From Siphonodentalium dalli (lineage: Eukaryota; Mollusca; Scaphopoda; Gadilida; Siphonodentaliidae), in NCBI GenBank assembly GCA_032622095.1, contig CP136069.1, positions 69,153,319 to 69,217,318 on the forward strand: 64,000 nucleotides of DNA, given 5' to 3'. The notes under the pieces were generated by a model. It had not been told where the DNA came from, ran no database searches, and saw only the letters and a program-made list of their open reading frames with translations. Both the position numbers and the translations under genes were made by a program. Below, piece by piece: positions 12,004 through 22,050 of this stretch (position 1 is the first letter of the stretch; each line of letters begins with the position of its first letter).

Positions 12004-12084
12004 TGTGATAATTTATCAAAATTAATATTATATATGTCAGAGTTATGGAAGCACGGACTCAGTATGAGTGTTCATTGTTTCATA

Positions 12085-12465
12085 TGTGCTTAAAGTGATA
12101 TGAAACAATCCGGTAGTATAATACAATAGAAATGGGTGATAATATTGCTCAACATAGTTATTTTTACATATATTAAATCCAAACTAACAACACACACCGT
12201 CATTATTATATATTAATTAAATTCAGTGATTATCGATGGCGAATTCGTTTCCGTTACTTTATCGCTGATAGCTGAGTCCCGAATCGCGAAGTAAATATTT
12301 ACAATTGAGCGTAGTTCATATGATGTTTTCTATGGAGTGGTACGGTAGATTTGCTTGAGATTTTCGGCGATGTAGTAGAATGCTACATTCCTCCTGTTGG
12401 CATAGTGCCTCAATGCTAACTTAACAGTTTAATGCACCCGAACAAGCCCATAATATGCCTTTAAC
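12085..12465 (-). repeat. Repeat R12, uninterrupted copy (inverted relative to 21003-22013)
   Basis: The reverse complement of this segment aligns with 21003-21290 and then directly with ~21955-22013. Shared blocks include the palindromic GTTTCATAT...ATATGAAAC part at 12085-12115, 'gttatttttaca', 'tccaaact', 'acaattgagcgtagttca' and 'gcacccgaacaagcccataat'. It lacks the 659-bp element present in the 21-kb copy, so ~12149-12155 is an empty insertion site. Confidence 0.8.
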
Positions 12466-12974
12466 TACAGTATATAGATGCATGGCATTGTCTATTGTCT
12501 CTTATATAGCTTTGTATTCAAGACATTTGATGACAAGGCAATCGAAGATCATGCCTGTTCCAAATATGGAATGAAATGTTTTAATTTGGATATTTCAACC
12601 ATTCTTGCCAAATGCTGTTCTTTTTCCTGGGAAATGCTAAACAAACATGTCTATTTGTAGACGCTTGCATCTCCGTATTTGTGTTAGTTGTTATCGACCA
12701 ATACGTAATGTCGAAATGTCAGTGGTGCCGTTGATTCCTGATAACACAATTTTCTGCAGAGCGTCCAAGATAACGTCTTTATTTCCGCTTCATTTAACAT
12801 TCGGTCAGAATAACGCATTACGCAACCAAACTACCATTAAATGATGTTATTTTAGCGCCAATGGGGCGAAATTATATTATCCTTCTCATCACCGAAGGTC
12901 ATGGTATTCCCTATAAATGCATGTATATCTGTTTGCGAGTCTGTCCTGTGTCTGCTAAGCTTTGTGTGCGATTG
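12466..12974. other. No gene seen
   Basis: Unique-looking spacer. Two short open frames overlap at 12478-12844 but have no recognisable motifs or codon bias. Confidence 0.35.
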
Positions 12975-13025
12975 TGTCCCCAGAATAAAATTTGAACCCA
13001 CCCCCAGTAATACTTAATCCCATAC
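12975..13025 (+). mobile_element. Single-arm relic of the 123-bp hairpin element at 53847
   Basis: GTCCCCAGAATAAAATTTGA followed by 'acccacccccagtaatacttaatccca' matches the left arm of the element at 53847-53969 with a few mismatches. The right arm is absent. It shows the family is dispersed. Confidence 0.6.
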
Positions 13026-13510
13026 AACTTGGCCGGGCCTAATTTTTTCTAACTTTTTTTGGCCCCACAAACTGGTTCAAAATGCACAAAAATAATATTT
13101 GTTTCATATATGCCTCATATAGGTAGAAAGAAATTTTATTACTCTTCAATTGCGATTTGTAAACGTACATATGGACAAGAATAAAACTTTATTAATTTTT
13201 AGAGCGTAAATTCGTTGCTTTTCTATATTTATTTGATTTGTCTTTTACCAATGTCAAATTAGTGTTACCTAATTTCTGCTTACATACCAAATTTGACAAA
13301 ATGGCAGCCTGGTAAAATTATAATTTACACTTCCGGGTTTTGAAAGTGATATTTTCAATATAAATACGAGATTGTGGGGTCGTCATTTGTGTATGTGTTA
13401 GCGAGGTTGTGTGAGGATTTCAACCCTGTTTTTGGTACGCGGCATTTATGATTTATACCCTTCTTAAATGTCAATCGGGATTCAAATAAAAAAGGATGGT
13501 ACGCGACTTT
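13026..13510. other. No gene seen
   Basis: AT-rich spacer without recognisable features. Confidence 0.35.
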
Positions 13511-14202
13511 GGCTGCGGACACACGTATCACAGTAGCGATGGCATAGTATGTGTGACAATAATATATGGTGGAGTTTGGTGACAATTGGTTGTCATAATT
13601 AATATGCCATAGCGAGCAATGTCCCCCGCTGCATATTCGCACAATGAGTCCTCCAAAGTTCGTTATAATCAGTCTTTTTCTTGTTTTTGGTCCTTGTATA
13701 GTTCGCTGTGTTTATTCCAGATATTTTCTCGCAGCTACAGTTCCCCCAACAGTTCCAACACAGCTTAATTGGCCCATGTGATAATATTAGCGGAATTATA
13801 CGGAGAACTAAACGTCGCAAAATAAAAACCGCAATTGGGGAACTGTCTTAATACGCTGGAATGTATATAAGTGGATAAACATGAATTGAGTTCATATCAA
13901 CAAAACGTACTACATGCATGATATGTGAATGAATGAGGGATTGCCACGGTCAAACACAATTCTGGACGATCGATCGTGCAATTATATATATCGTAGAGAA
14001 CACAAAGTAGCAAAACGTAATGAATAGAGATCAGCCTTGGTGATACGACATGGGTTAATTGGTCGCGTCAACTCATTTTGCGGAAACTCAGCGGGCTAGC
14101 TATGACACAGAAATATGACGACCAATTGTCACCAACATTGCACCATAATAAATGGTCACACCTACTATGCCATCGCAACTGTGGTACGTGTGTCCGCGGG
14201 CC
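13511..14202. mobile_element. Inverted-repeat element IR690, copy A
   Basis: The left end GGCTGCGGACACACGTATCA at 13511 pairs with the right end at 14202 over arms of about 110-150 bp. Both arms contain 'gtgacaattggt' and 'ctatgccatcgc' in opposite orientations. The interior (about 13870-14060) matches copy B at 21293-21951 and includes 'acaattctggacgatc' and 'agcaaaacgtaatga'. No transposase frame is present, so it is a non-autonomous DNA element. It appears older than copy B because its arms differ more. Confidence 0.85.
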
Positions 14203-14634
14203 TTTGTTGCCGACAAATTAAAATATTTGATGGCTAGAATGGTCCTTTATATATTTTTTAGCAATTTTTATCCTTTTTTGGGGTCCCTCGTTCTGTTAAT
14301 AAGGCGCTAGTTTGCGGATGTCAGTGACATTTCAGATCAACCGCGTCGTATCCGGACACAACTGTGTCGGAAACTAGAGTAATATGTAGAAATAATGACT
14401 TGTTCTCTTAATATGCATGGTATATACATTTTGGCAGATTACTATTTTTTTTTAAAGTGATGAAAATAGATTAATAGTATTAAAGTGTGAAATCTGTGCT
14501 CTTCATCACATATTTTATTAACTATAGCATTCAGTATTCACCCCTCGGTCAACTGGCATTCAGTATTCACCCCTTTGTTAACTTGTTTTCTGGATTCAGG
14601 GTGACACTCTCACATATCGTGGAACTACCAGCAG
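14203..14634. other. No gene seen
   Basis: AT-rich spacer. A short direct repeat CATTCAGTATTCACCCCT lies at 14529-14573. Confidence 0.35.
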
Positions 14635-14881
14635 TTCGTCGTATCGATGAGAGTCGCAGATCCGTCATAAGTCCTCTCAGATCGATCGAACGCTCCCGAG
14701 CGGCACCGAGCGCGTGATAATAGCACCGTACGCGATTGGCTGCCCGGGATACGACCGTCGCCCACTATCTCAGGTGGGTTCACTTCGATTTAAAAATCTG
14801 TCCAGGTTAGGTTAGGACGGAACAACATCGCACGAACCCGGGTGCAGTCACCACATACGAAATAAGGTAAGTTACACACTT
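14635..14881 (+). promoter_or_regulatory. CpG-dense island with splice-donor-like end (candidate 5' exon)
   Basis: Within an AT-rich, CpG-poor neighbourhood this stretch is packed with CG dinucleotides, for example around 14636-14760. It includes an inverted CCAAT (CGATTGGCTG) near 14733 and ends with AATAAGGTAAGTTA, an excellent donor-like match with GT at 14867. A CpG-dense patch followed by a donor would fit a promoter with a non-coding first exon. No downstream coding exon can be recognised in the window, so this remains a hypothesis. It could also be GC-rich repeat DNA. Confidence 0.25.
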
Positions 14882-15254
14882 AAAACCGGAGGGTCAAAGA
14901 TATTGTCAGAGCTTCAGAATTTTTTTTTATCAAACATATTTCTATATCACTTTGAACAATTTTACTTCTTATTAAGAATAATTCTATAGTGTATAATAAC
15001 ACATTTGGAACGATAAGCGCCAACTGAATAACAATTTCTTATTTTAGATTGAAACTTGAATGTTCTCTCCATTTAACAGTAATGATTATAGTTTCGATGT
15101 TTTCGAAGGGCAACAACATTTATTTTTGTTAATTTTTTTCAATAACAAAATGACATTTATTTTTTGGCTACACACAGGTCGAGTTTGTATGTCGCATTTG
15201 TTTTAAAGTCTTTTTCAGTGAAACAAAGCAAAACAAAAGCTGTTAAAATAAATG
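14882..15254. other. No gene seen
   Basis: AT-rich spacer, with T-rich stretches at 14920-14960 and 15110-15160. Confidence 0.35.
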
Positions 15255-15345
15255 TTTATGTTGTTGTTGTCACTAGAGGTCTGGAACCAGGAATACATCT
15301 TTAAATTAGCGTTTTTTTAAGATATCGTACTGCATGGCCACTGTC
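15255..15345 (+). repeat. Third copy of the TTG-headed repeat (head only)
   Basis: TTGTTGTTGTCACTAGAGGT followed by 'ctggaaccaggaatacatct' resembles the heads at ~3525 and ~3895. Downstream similarity fades. Confidence 0.5.
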
Positions 15346-15991
15346 ACTTTAAAATACATGTACATGGAAATAGGAATAAGATGCATTATTCAAGAATGTT
15401 CTTATTTGTCTTTGAATCGGAGCTGCGTTGTTTATCAAATATTGGTGGAAACCTTGTTTCGATTGAAATATTGCCACATCGATAAGCAATTGACAATTTG
15501 TTCACGCGCATTACGAAGCAATGAACACCTCATGCCGAGTCAATGCCTAAAAAAAATGTTAAAGGTGCTCTATCTCTTTTTGGCACCACTTTCTACAACA
15601 ACAACATTTCTAGGAAATTCCTTTGAAGACACATTAGCACCGCTTTTCCCGAACAAACACATGAGAAACATCTGATGTTACAAATATTTGTCATAAAAGT
15701 GTTTTAAAAGATACATTTTCAATAAAAATGTAGTAATGTTCTAACAAATAGCCACATAAACTGTCCCCGATTGATAGAGAATTATTCAAAGAAAAATACA
15801 TTTCCATTGGAAAGAAGCTCCAGTTGACTGTTTCCTTGACTCAGAATTATTATTTTACACCCTCAAATATATACAGAAAGTTCAAGGAAGAGATACAACA
15901 TCATTAAAAGAAATTAAGAGGCAGTAATCATTCCTAATGTTAGATGTGCTTTGTTCGCCTTCTTTATTATCCGAAAGAAATTTTCAGCAGC
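15346..15991. other. No gene supported
   Basis: A 113-codon plus-strand frame at 15334-15675 has no recognisable motif and starts within repeat DNA. I do not call it a gene. Confidence 0.35.
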
Positions 15992-16256
15992 TTAACCCTT
16001 CCATGACTGGAGCTTCCTGAAATTGTGCGAAAACCCTGTGCCAATGCATTCTGTTATATATGCGAGTCTCCCATAGAGAGCCTCGCATATATAATATAAT
16101 ACATTGGCCTAACAACTTTTACCTTGATCTTGTAAGCCAGTGCATTCTCTTATATATTCGATGCTCCCTATATGGGAGACTTGCATATATAAGGGTATGC
16201 ACTGGCACATGATCTTAAATGCTGCACCAGCGCAGCTCCCGTCATGAAAGGGTTAA
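15992..16256. mobile_element. TTAA-flanked MITE family P2, copy 1
   Basis: It starts TTAACCCTTCCATGACTGGA and ends with the inverted CATGAAAGGGTTAA, so TTAA lies at both ends. Inside are two hairpins built from GCATTCTCTTATATATNCGA motifs. TTAA target duplication plus CCCTTT-type termini is the signature of piggyBac-like transposons (established for that superfamily). No transposase is encoded, so the copy is non-autonomous. Confidence 0.8.
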
Positions 16257-16337
16257 CGTGATCACATAATATGTTTTATTTCAGAATATAATATGTGAAT
16301 ACTCCGTCGGAGGAGTTGATAGTATATTTACTTGTAA

Positions 16338-17330
16338 CGTTTGTATCAGCAGATTCACATATATCTCAGTTTAACCAAATGCGTATGATTCATAATTGAA
16401 AGAGTAGTCCCAATTGTGATTGGCTTGTGTTAGTTTGTGGAAAGTTTTCACATCTGTATATCCGAGCCACAATGGTCCTTTATAAGTACCAGCAAAAATG
16501 GCGAACTCGATCCCACCCAAACTCAAATTTAATATGTGCTTTGAGAACGATGCCCTCACTAAAACTAATTGATAGAACGGAGATCTAAATCGGGAAGTCG
16601 TATTGGCACAAAATAGCAGCTTCAACTTCAACTTCAACTTTTTATTCAGTCTTATAACATTTTACATTGTATAGACTGTATATATTCATAACATATTTAC
16701 AATAATAAATGAGTCACGTGATATACAGGACAAATCTGTCCTAATTTGGAAAAACATTCCAAGAAGGCCACCGAGGGCACAAACCCGGTCCGCCAACGGT
16801 AATGTTCAGGAACTATCACCATCAGAGGGCCGGGTCCCTGCCCTCCGCCGCCTTCCATGAACTGTGATTCCATGGTGCAATCACTGCACAGAATCACCCA
16901 ATCACCCAATCACAGAATCAGCCAATTAGAACTCTTGCGTTTGATTTGACTGATAATTGCCATGCACGTTGTTTTCCATGTGAGTTTAGATATTTCTGTT
17001 GATAAAATAACCGGAGAATCAAAGCACTACATTGCGCGAAATAATTCAATAGTTCTTTAGTTCTAATTGGACTTTCCAAACTTAATGAACGAAGTTACAG
17101 AAACTTAGATATTGTGTGTGCTTAATCGGGACTCTGTTAGCCAATGTTTGTATCACCAGATTCACATTTATCTCAGTTCAGCCAAATGCGTATATGATTC
17201 ACTGAAAGAGTAAGCCAAATTGTGATTGTCTTGCAACAGTTTATAGCCACTCCTGGAATGTTTTCACACCTTTATTGACCCGTATAAGTTGTAGTGCATT
17301 GTTCGGATATGTGAAAATGGCAGTTCACAT
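16338..17330 (+). repeat. Direct repeat pair, ~175 bp each
   Basis: 16338-16510 and 17148-17330 share 'tttgtatca-cagattcacat', 'aaatgcgtat-atgattca' and 'aattgtgattg'. Their similarity is moderate. The intervening sequence contains the LINE tail at 16612-16860. Confidence 0.6.
16612..16860 (-). mobile_element. 3' end of a non-LTR retrotransposon, minus strand
   Basis: Read on the minus strand, this ends in GAATAAAAAGTTGAAGTTGA, an AATAAA-like signal followed by TTGAAG repeats. Short tandem-repeat tails are typical of CR1/L2/I-like elements. The upstream part is GC-richer ('gtttgtgccctcggtggcc'). No coding remnant can be read. A second possible tail of this kind is at 20466-20510. Confidence 0.5.
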
Positions 17331-18228
17331 CTATACATAGTTTCTGAATAATAATGACGCGCTAATATATAGAATAGAATCTGTTTTTCTATGGCATTTT
17401 GAATAAATTTATAGAGGATTCAATAAACCTAGTAATAATGACTAATATACCACACACGGGGAATAGAAATCGCTCGCACCTATTAGAAAAAAATGATCAT
17501 ATATGTCTTTAAATCGCGATAAGTTCATTGAAAGAGCGTCACAATTTGTATCGATGCGCTCAATGAATCAGTTCGACAACCAAGCATTTTGTTTTTATTT
17601 TAAACACTGCTTTAAATGTTGTTTCCATGCACATGGTGCATGCATATTATATAGATGGATTGTCTGTTACTATTGGTTTATTTTGAGATGGAAAGGAACG
17701 GTAGCTATCATGGGATGCAGTTTCGTGCGGGTGCATATCTCGGCTATATATATCTCTAGTTTCTAAAATGAATAAACTCTACTGTTCCGCGGCGTATGTT
17801 GTGCGTCGGAATTCGGGACTATATTGTCCCTCGTCGTGGACGCTCCATAATCAAGTGGTTGATGGATCAGGACATCATTAAATTCATCCTCTCGGAACCT
17901 CGTTCAGCAAAAGATAAACACACTGTCTTGTCGTTTCAGTTGATATTACTAATTCGCCTAACTTTAATAAATAACACAATAATAAAACTATTTATATAAA
18001 ACTAACGATGCAAATTATTGATTTTCTGTAAACCTAAGCTGCACAAAAAGGTCAGTCCGATCGATGATGTTCGGCATTGAGAGGTTTTACTGAACAAGAA
18101 TACGAGCCTCTTCGCACAAAATACTATTTGCACCCAGGTATGTTTGAAAATTTCTAAGGTTTGGAAATTTTCTAAGGTTGGAAAATTTCAGACCAAACTT
18201 TTGGGTGGTTGTTAATATCGCTGATCTG
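17331..18228. other. No gene seen
   Basis: Spacer. Two short frames at 17503-17766 and 17796-17999 have no motif. A small duplication 'tttctaaggtttggaaattt' lies at 18150-18185. Confidence 0.35.
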
Positions 18229-18952
18229 TTCACACACCGACCAATCGTTTCTGTGCTATGGTGTGTGTTTGTCCGCTGTGCTGGAAAGTACGGCCGCTAT
18301 GGCGGTCAAAATTGTCACACATCTCTTACTTAGGCACCACAATGTAACCAAGTTAGCAGAAAATTGCATCAGCACTGAAACAACATAAGAATTCCATATG
18401 GTCTCATATAATTGTATAAAATGGTACACCACAGCATCGTTGTCATCTACTTCGCGGCGGCGTTTGGGCTTTTATGCATTTTTTTGTGTGACTAGTGGTT
18501 CCCTTAGATCGCTGTTTTCTCGACTATTAGTGGCTTTTATGACATTTGGCCAATATGGGTACGTTCAGGAATTATTGTAGCTCATCAGTTGGGTGTTATC
18601 AGTTGGCTGTCAACGTGTTATCATTGTGTTAAAATCAGACTGTTTTCGGTGTGAGACAATGCTCAGAAACCATACCCAGGCATTTTGTGTAGCATTTTCC
18701 CAGACATATTAACTAACGGAGAGGAGCTGAAGCGTGCATCTGTTGGCACTAATATCACTCTACAGGGCTGTGGGGCTGTGGGCCGTTTATTGTAATAAAT
18801 ATGATAATTACCTGTCCATGTCGATATAAGTGAGTGTCTGTGTTTCGGTCGCTCGAAAAAACCGCTAGTTGACCGCCACATCGGCCGTACTCTCCGGAAC
18901 AGCGGACAAACACCCGCCACACCACAGAAACGATTGGTCGGTGTGTGTTTAC
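18229..18952. mobile_element. Inverted-repeat element with ~85-bp arms
   Basis: Left arm 18229-18312 ('cacacaccgaccaatcgttt' onward) is the reverse complement of 18866-18952 with scattered mismatches. Both arms include 'tgtttgtccgctgt' and 'tacggccg'. The ~550-bp interior has no coding frame. It is likely a non-autonomous DNA element; no target duplication was identified. Confidence 0.65.
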
Positions 18953-19312
18953 AATATATTAAGAACACGGTGCGTGTTGGCATTTTTAGGCAAGTCAACA
19001 TATATAATGTCACTTGATGTATTGGAATATGAGTTCGACGAGGCAAGCTCCTTCGCTGGGATGCTGCTGTTAGTTAACCCATATTAAAACTAACGTTCCC
19101 ATTCGGGACGTACGTGGCAAGTACGTCTCTATATGGATGTCCAACATAGAATATCAAATTCACTAAACCATTAAACGACTTTATTAGACAGGCGCATGCC
19201 AAAGTAAATTAAACTTTTTTTTGGGTCAAACTTTTCTCAGTTGATTTTAATAACATAACATATTCTGAAGAAAATAAAAGGTGGGGGGCCACCCTGGAAA
19301 CGTCACGTGATT
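18953..19312. other. No gene seen
   Basis: Spacer without recognisable features. Confidence 0.35.
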
Positions 19313-19690
19313 TAAAATGGCCGCCAAAATCCAAGATGGCCGACTTTTTGTTCCAAATCAACTATATCCAGCTATTTAGTCGCCACAAAAGCCCAAACTA
19401 CAATGAAAACTGGCCAAATGTGGACATAATGAGTATTTACGTGGGTTTGGAATACATATCGCTTATTTAGTTCTGTTATTTTATTCAAAATGGCCGCCAA
19501 AATACAATATGGCCACCCTTTTCTTCCAAAATCCACTATATTTAACTAATTTACTTATCACAAAAGCTCAAACTGATATGAAATTTGGCCAAATGTGCAC
19601 ATATTGACTATTTAAGTGGGTTTGGAATAGGTATTGCATATTTAGCTCTGTTATTTTATTCAAAATGGCTGCCAAAATCTAAGATGTGGT
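19313..19690 (+). repeat. ~175-bp tandem repeat, 2.2 units
   Basis: AAAATGGCCGCCAAAAT-like starts occur at about 19313, 19490 and 19664. Each full unit repeats 'tggccaaatgtg-acat' and 'gtgggtttggaata'. The unit start resembles the YY1 core (AAGATGGC/AAAATGGCCGCC), but a repeat origin explains the recurrence. Confidence 0.8.
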
Positions 19691-20465
19691 GAAGTCGATA
19701 ACAATGCTTCTTAGCAACTTTCTCACCATCTCCGACATCCATTTCTGACTCACGCAGCACCATTTTCAGACTGTGTATATAACACACCATGTGATGCCTC
19801 GTATCATATGCCTACACATTTATACTTGAGTTTATTGGAAAATTATTACGCCATTGTATGATGGGTGTTTACTGCTAAGCTGATCTGGCCGTCTCAATGG
19901 AGCGATATTAGCAGAACACATTTCAGGTTTTTGCGATGCAAAGTTATTATCCGCCAAATATTACGACAAATCCAAAAAGCGGAGCGATCGCTGATATCTC
20001 ATTGTTGCTGTATGTAACTTTTAAAAACGTTAATTGCTTTCGATATTTAGGTGTGAACAATGGCTGGGCCACTCTGGAAGATTTTATTGCGGGACCACAA
20101 TGCATACTATAACAGCTAACATTGCTGATTAAATATATTTCAGTTGGAATGTAAACTAAATGTCGTATTGCGAAGTGTCGGGTGTGTACTTAATCCGATT
20201 AGTAGATGTTTGTCAGAGAGAGATACTTTATTCCTCCATACCAACGGAGATTACATATCTTATTTAATAATGCCCATCCGCCACCCGTTCATATAACAAG
20301 GATGGTACAGACAACAACACTTATTCCGCGCTCCGCGTGTATAATGTATCGCTGTTTCTTGGTATACAGTGGGCGCATGGGCGTTTTATTTACAGAATGG
20401 GCATTTTTGGACGGATTAAAAGTCGAACTGCGACCCGGAGGCCGAGTCCGGTAAAATGTGTAGTT
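19691..20465. other. No gene seen
   Basis: Spacer. The segment 'cctacacatttatact' near 19810 also occurs near 10588, so part of this may be old repeat DNA. Confidence 0.35.
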
Positions 20466-20510
20466 GGGAATTTCAAATTCAATTTCAATTGTTATTCGGA
20501 TGCCAAGAAG
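20466..20510 (-). mobile_element. Possible LINE 3' tail, minus strand
   Basis: On the minus strand 'gaataacaattgaaattgaa' followed by 'tttgaaattcc' resembles a non-LTR tail made of TTGAAA-type repeats, like that at 16612. There is no further support. Confidence 0.3.
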
Positions 20511-20804
20511 TGCAAGGCGATTAATTCTATGAGTTGGTCATTCGTGAAACCAATATATTTTATATTCTATAATTACAATCATGGTTATATAATATATGAT
20601 CTTGAGCGCGTTACCATTTCTGACTATGGTTTTCTTGTTGTTAGTGATATCTGTTAGTGGCGGTCGACATAGAGGTACACATCATTTCCATTACTCACTG
20701 TTGGTTGTTGTGATCCACCCATGGTAGATCTCGTGATGGTCTACAGCATGTAAAAACGCCAGATGATTAAACGACCATCGGTCATGGCATGTTTGCAGAT
20801 TTCA

Positions 20805-20990
20805 GTGGAAAATTGCCAGCGTGTGAACGTACCCTTAGGGCACGTTTGTACACTGGCAAGTTTGCATGGAAATTGTTTCTCATAGAGAAAACCCTATGGA
20901 GCCAGAATATGAACGACAACATGCATATACAATTCATATTTACCAAAGCTAACACGACATCAGAGGTAAACATTCGGTAGATCCACATGC
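20805..20990 (+). mobile_element. MITE family M25, partial head-to-head copy
   Basis: Contains the terminal motif in both orientations around 20828 ('gaacgtacccttagggcacg'), then CACTGGCAAGTTTGCATGGA, 'gagccagaatatgaacg' and 'acatcagaggtaaac'. The same block order occurs at 24957-25062, 52674-52800 and 53209-53400. See 53209 for the fullest copy. Confidence 0.65.
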
Positions 20991-21002
20991 GACGGTGCTA
21001 CT

Positions 21003-22013
21003 AACACATCGCCTTAAATACATATTATGGACTTGTTCGGGTGCGTTAAACTGTTAAGTAAGTATTCAGGCACTATGCCGACTGGGGGAATGTAGTATTG
21101 TACTACATCAAGCAAATCGATGGTACCACTCCGTAGAAAACATCATCTGAACTACGCTCAATTGTAAATATTTACTTCTCGAATCGGCGATAAAGTAACG
21201 AAAACGATTTTGCCATCGAGATTCATTGAATTTAAATAATACATAATAATGAGTTGTCAGTTTGGATTAAGATTTGTAAAAATAACTACATTGGCTGCGG
21301 ACACACGTACCACAGTAGCGATGGCATAGTAGGTGTGACAATTTATTATGGTGGAGTTTGGTGACAATTGGTCCGTCATAATTATGTGCCATAGTTATCC
21401 ATGTCGCCCTCTGCAAATTCACACAGTGAGTCTACCAAGCTCTACCAGCTACGGTCGATCTCTCAATGATGTATCTACCTGCATGTCTTGTCTATGTTGA
21501 TCTTTACTCAACACGCAGTATTGTATTTTGCATGCTAACACACAAGTCCACTTGATAACTTAATGAATAACCCATCTCAACAGCCATGATTGTTCTTACT
21601 AATGAAATTAATATAAGTAGATAAACATGCATGCATTGAGATCATATAAAAACGTACCACAATAATGATATGTGATTCAATGAGGAATTGCCACCAGGCC
21701 ATGGTCGAACACAATTCTGGACGATCTATCGTGCAATTATAGATATCGTCGTGAATAAAATTTAGCAAAACGTAATGAGTAGAGATCAAGCAATGGTTAA
21801 TTGGTCCAGCCGACTCATTGTGCGGAAAATCAGCGGGCGACATGGATAGCTATGGCACAGAATTATGACGGACCAATTGTCACCAAACTCCACCATAATA
21901 AATTGTCACACCTACTATGCCATCGCTACTGTGGTACGTGTGTCCGCAGCCTTTGAGAAAGATTATCCTCCATTTATATTTGATCACCCTACCAGAATGT
22001 TTCATATCACTTT
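21003..22013 (+). repeat. Repeat R12, copy interrupted by IR690
   Basis: 21003-21290 and 21952-22013 together align with the reverse complement of 12085-12465. The 659 bp between them is IR690 copy B. At the right end the repeat reads 'tgtttcatatcacttt', where the uninterrupted copy continues into the second half of a palindrome. Here an A/T tract and the retrotransposon follow instead. Confidence 0.8.
21293..21951. mobile_element. Inverted-repeat element IR690, copy B (nested)
   Basis: Terminal arms of ~150 bp start GGCTGCGGACACACGTACCA at 21293 and end with its complement at 21951. The arms are nearly identical and contain 'acaatttattatggtggag'. Flanks read ...ACATT at the left and TTTGAG at the right; the empty relative reads ...TGTTGAG, consistent with a 2-3-bp target duplication. 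The interior is homologous to copy A. No transposase is encoded. Confidence 0.9.
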
Positions 22014-22050
22014 AAAAAAAAAAAAATTTTTTTTTTTTTTTTTTTTTTTT
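22014..22050 (-). repeat. A13/T24 tract, poly(A) tail of the retrotransposon
   Basis: On the plus strand 13 A (22014-22026) are followed by 24 T (22027-22050). Read on the minus strand, the T run is a poly(A) tail following an AATAAA signal near 22063-22068. The adjacent A run lies outside the element or belongs to its target. Confidence 0.75.
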
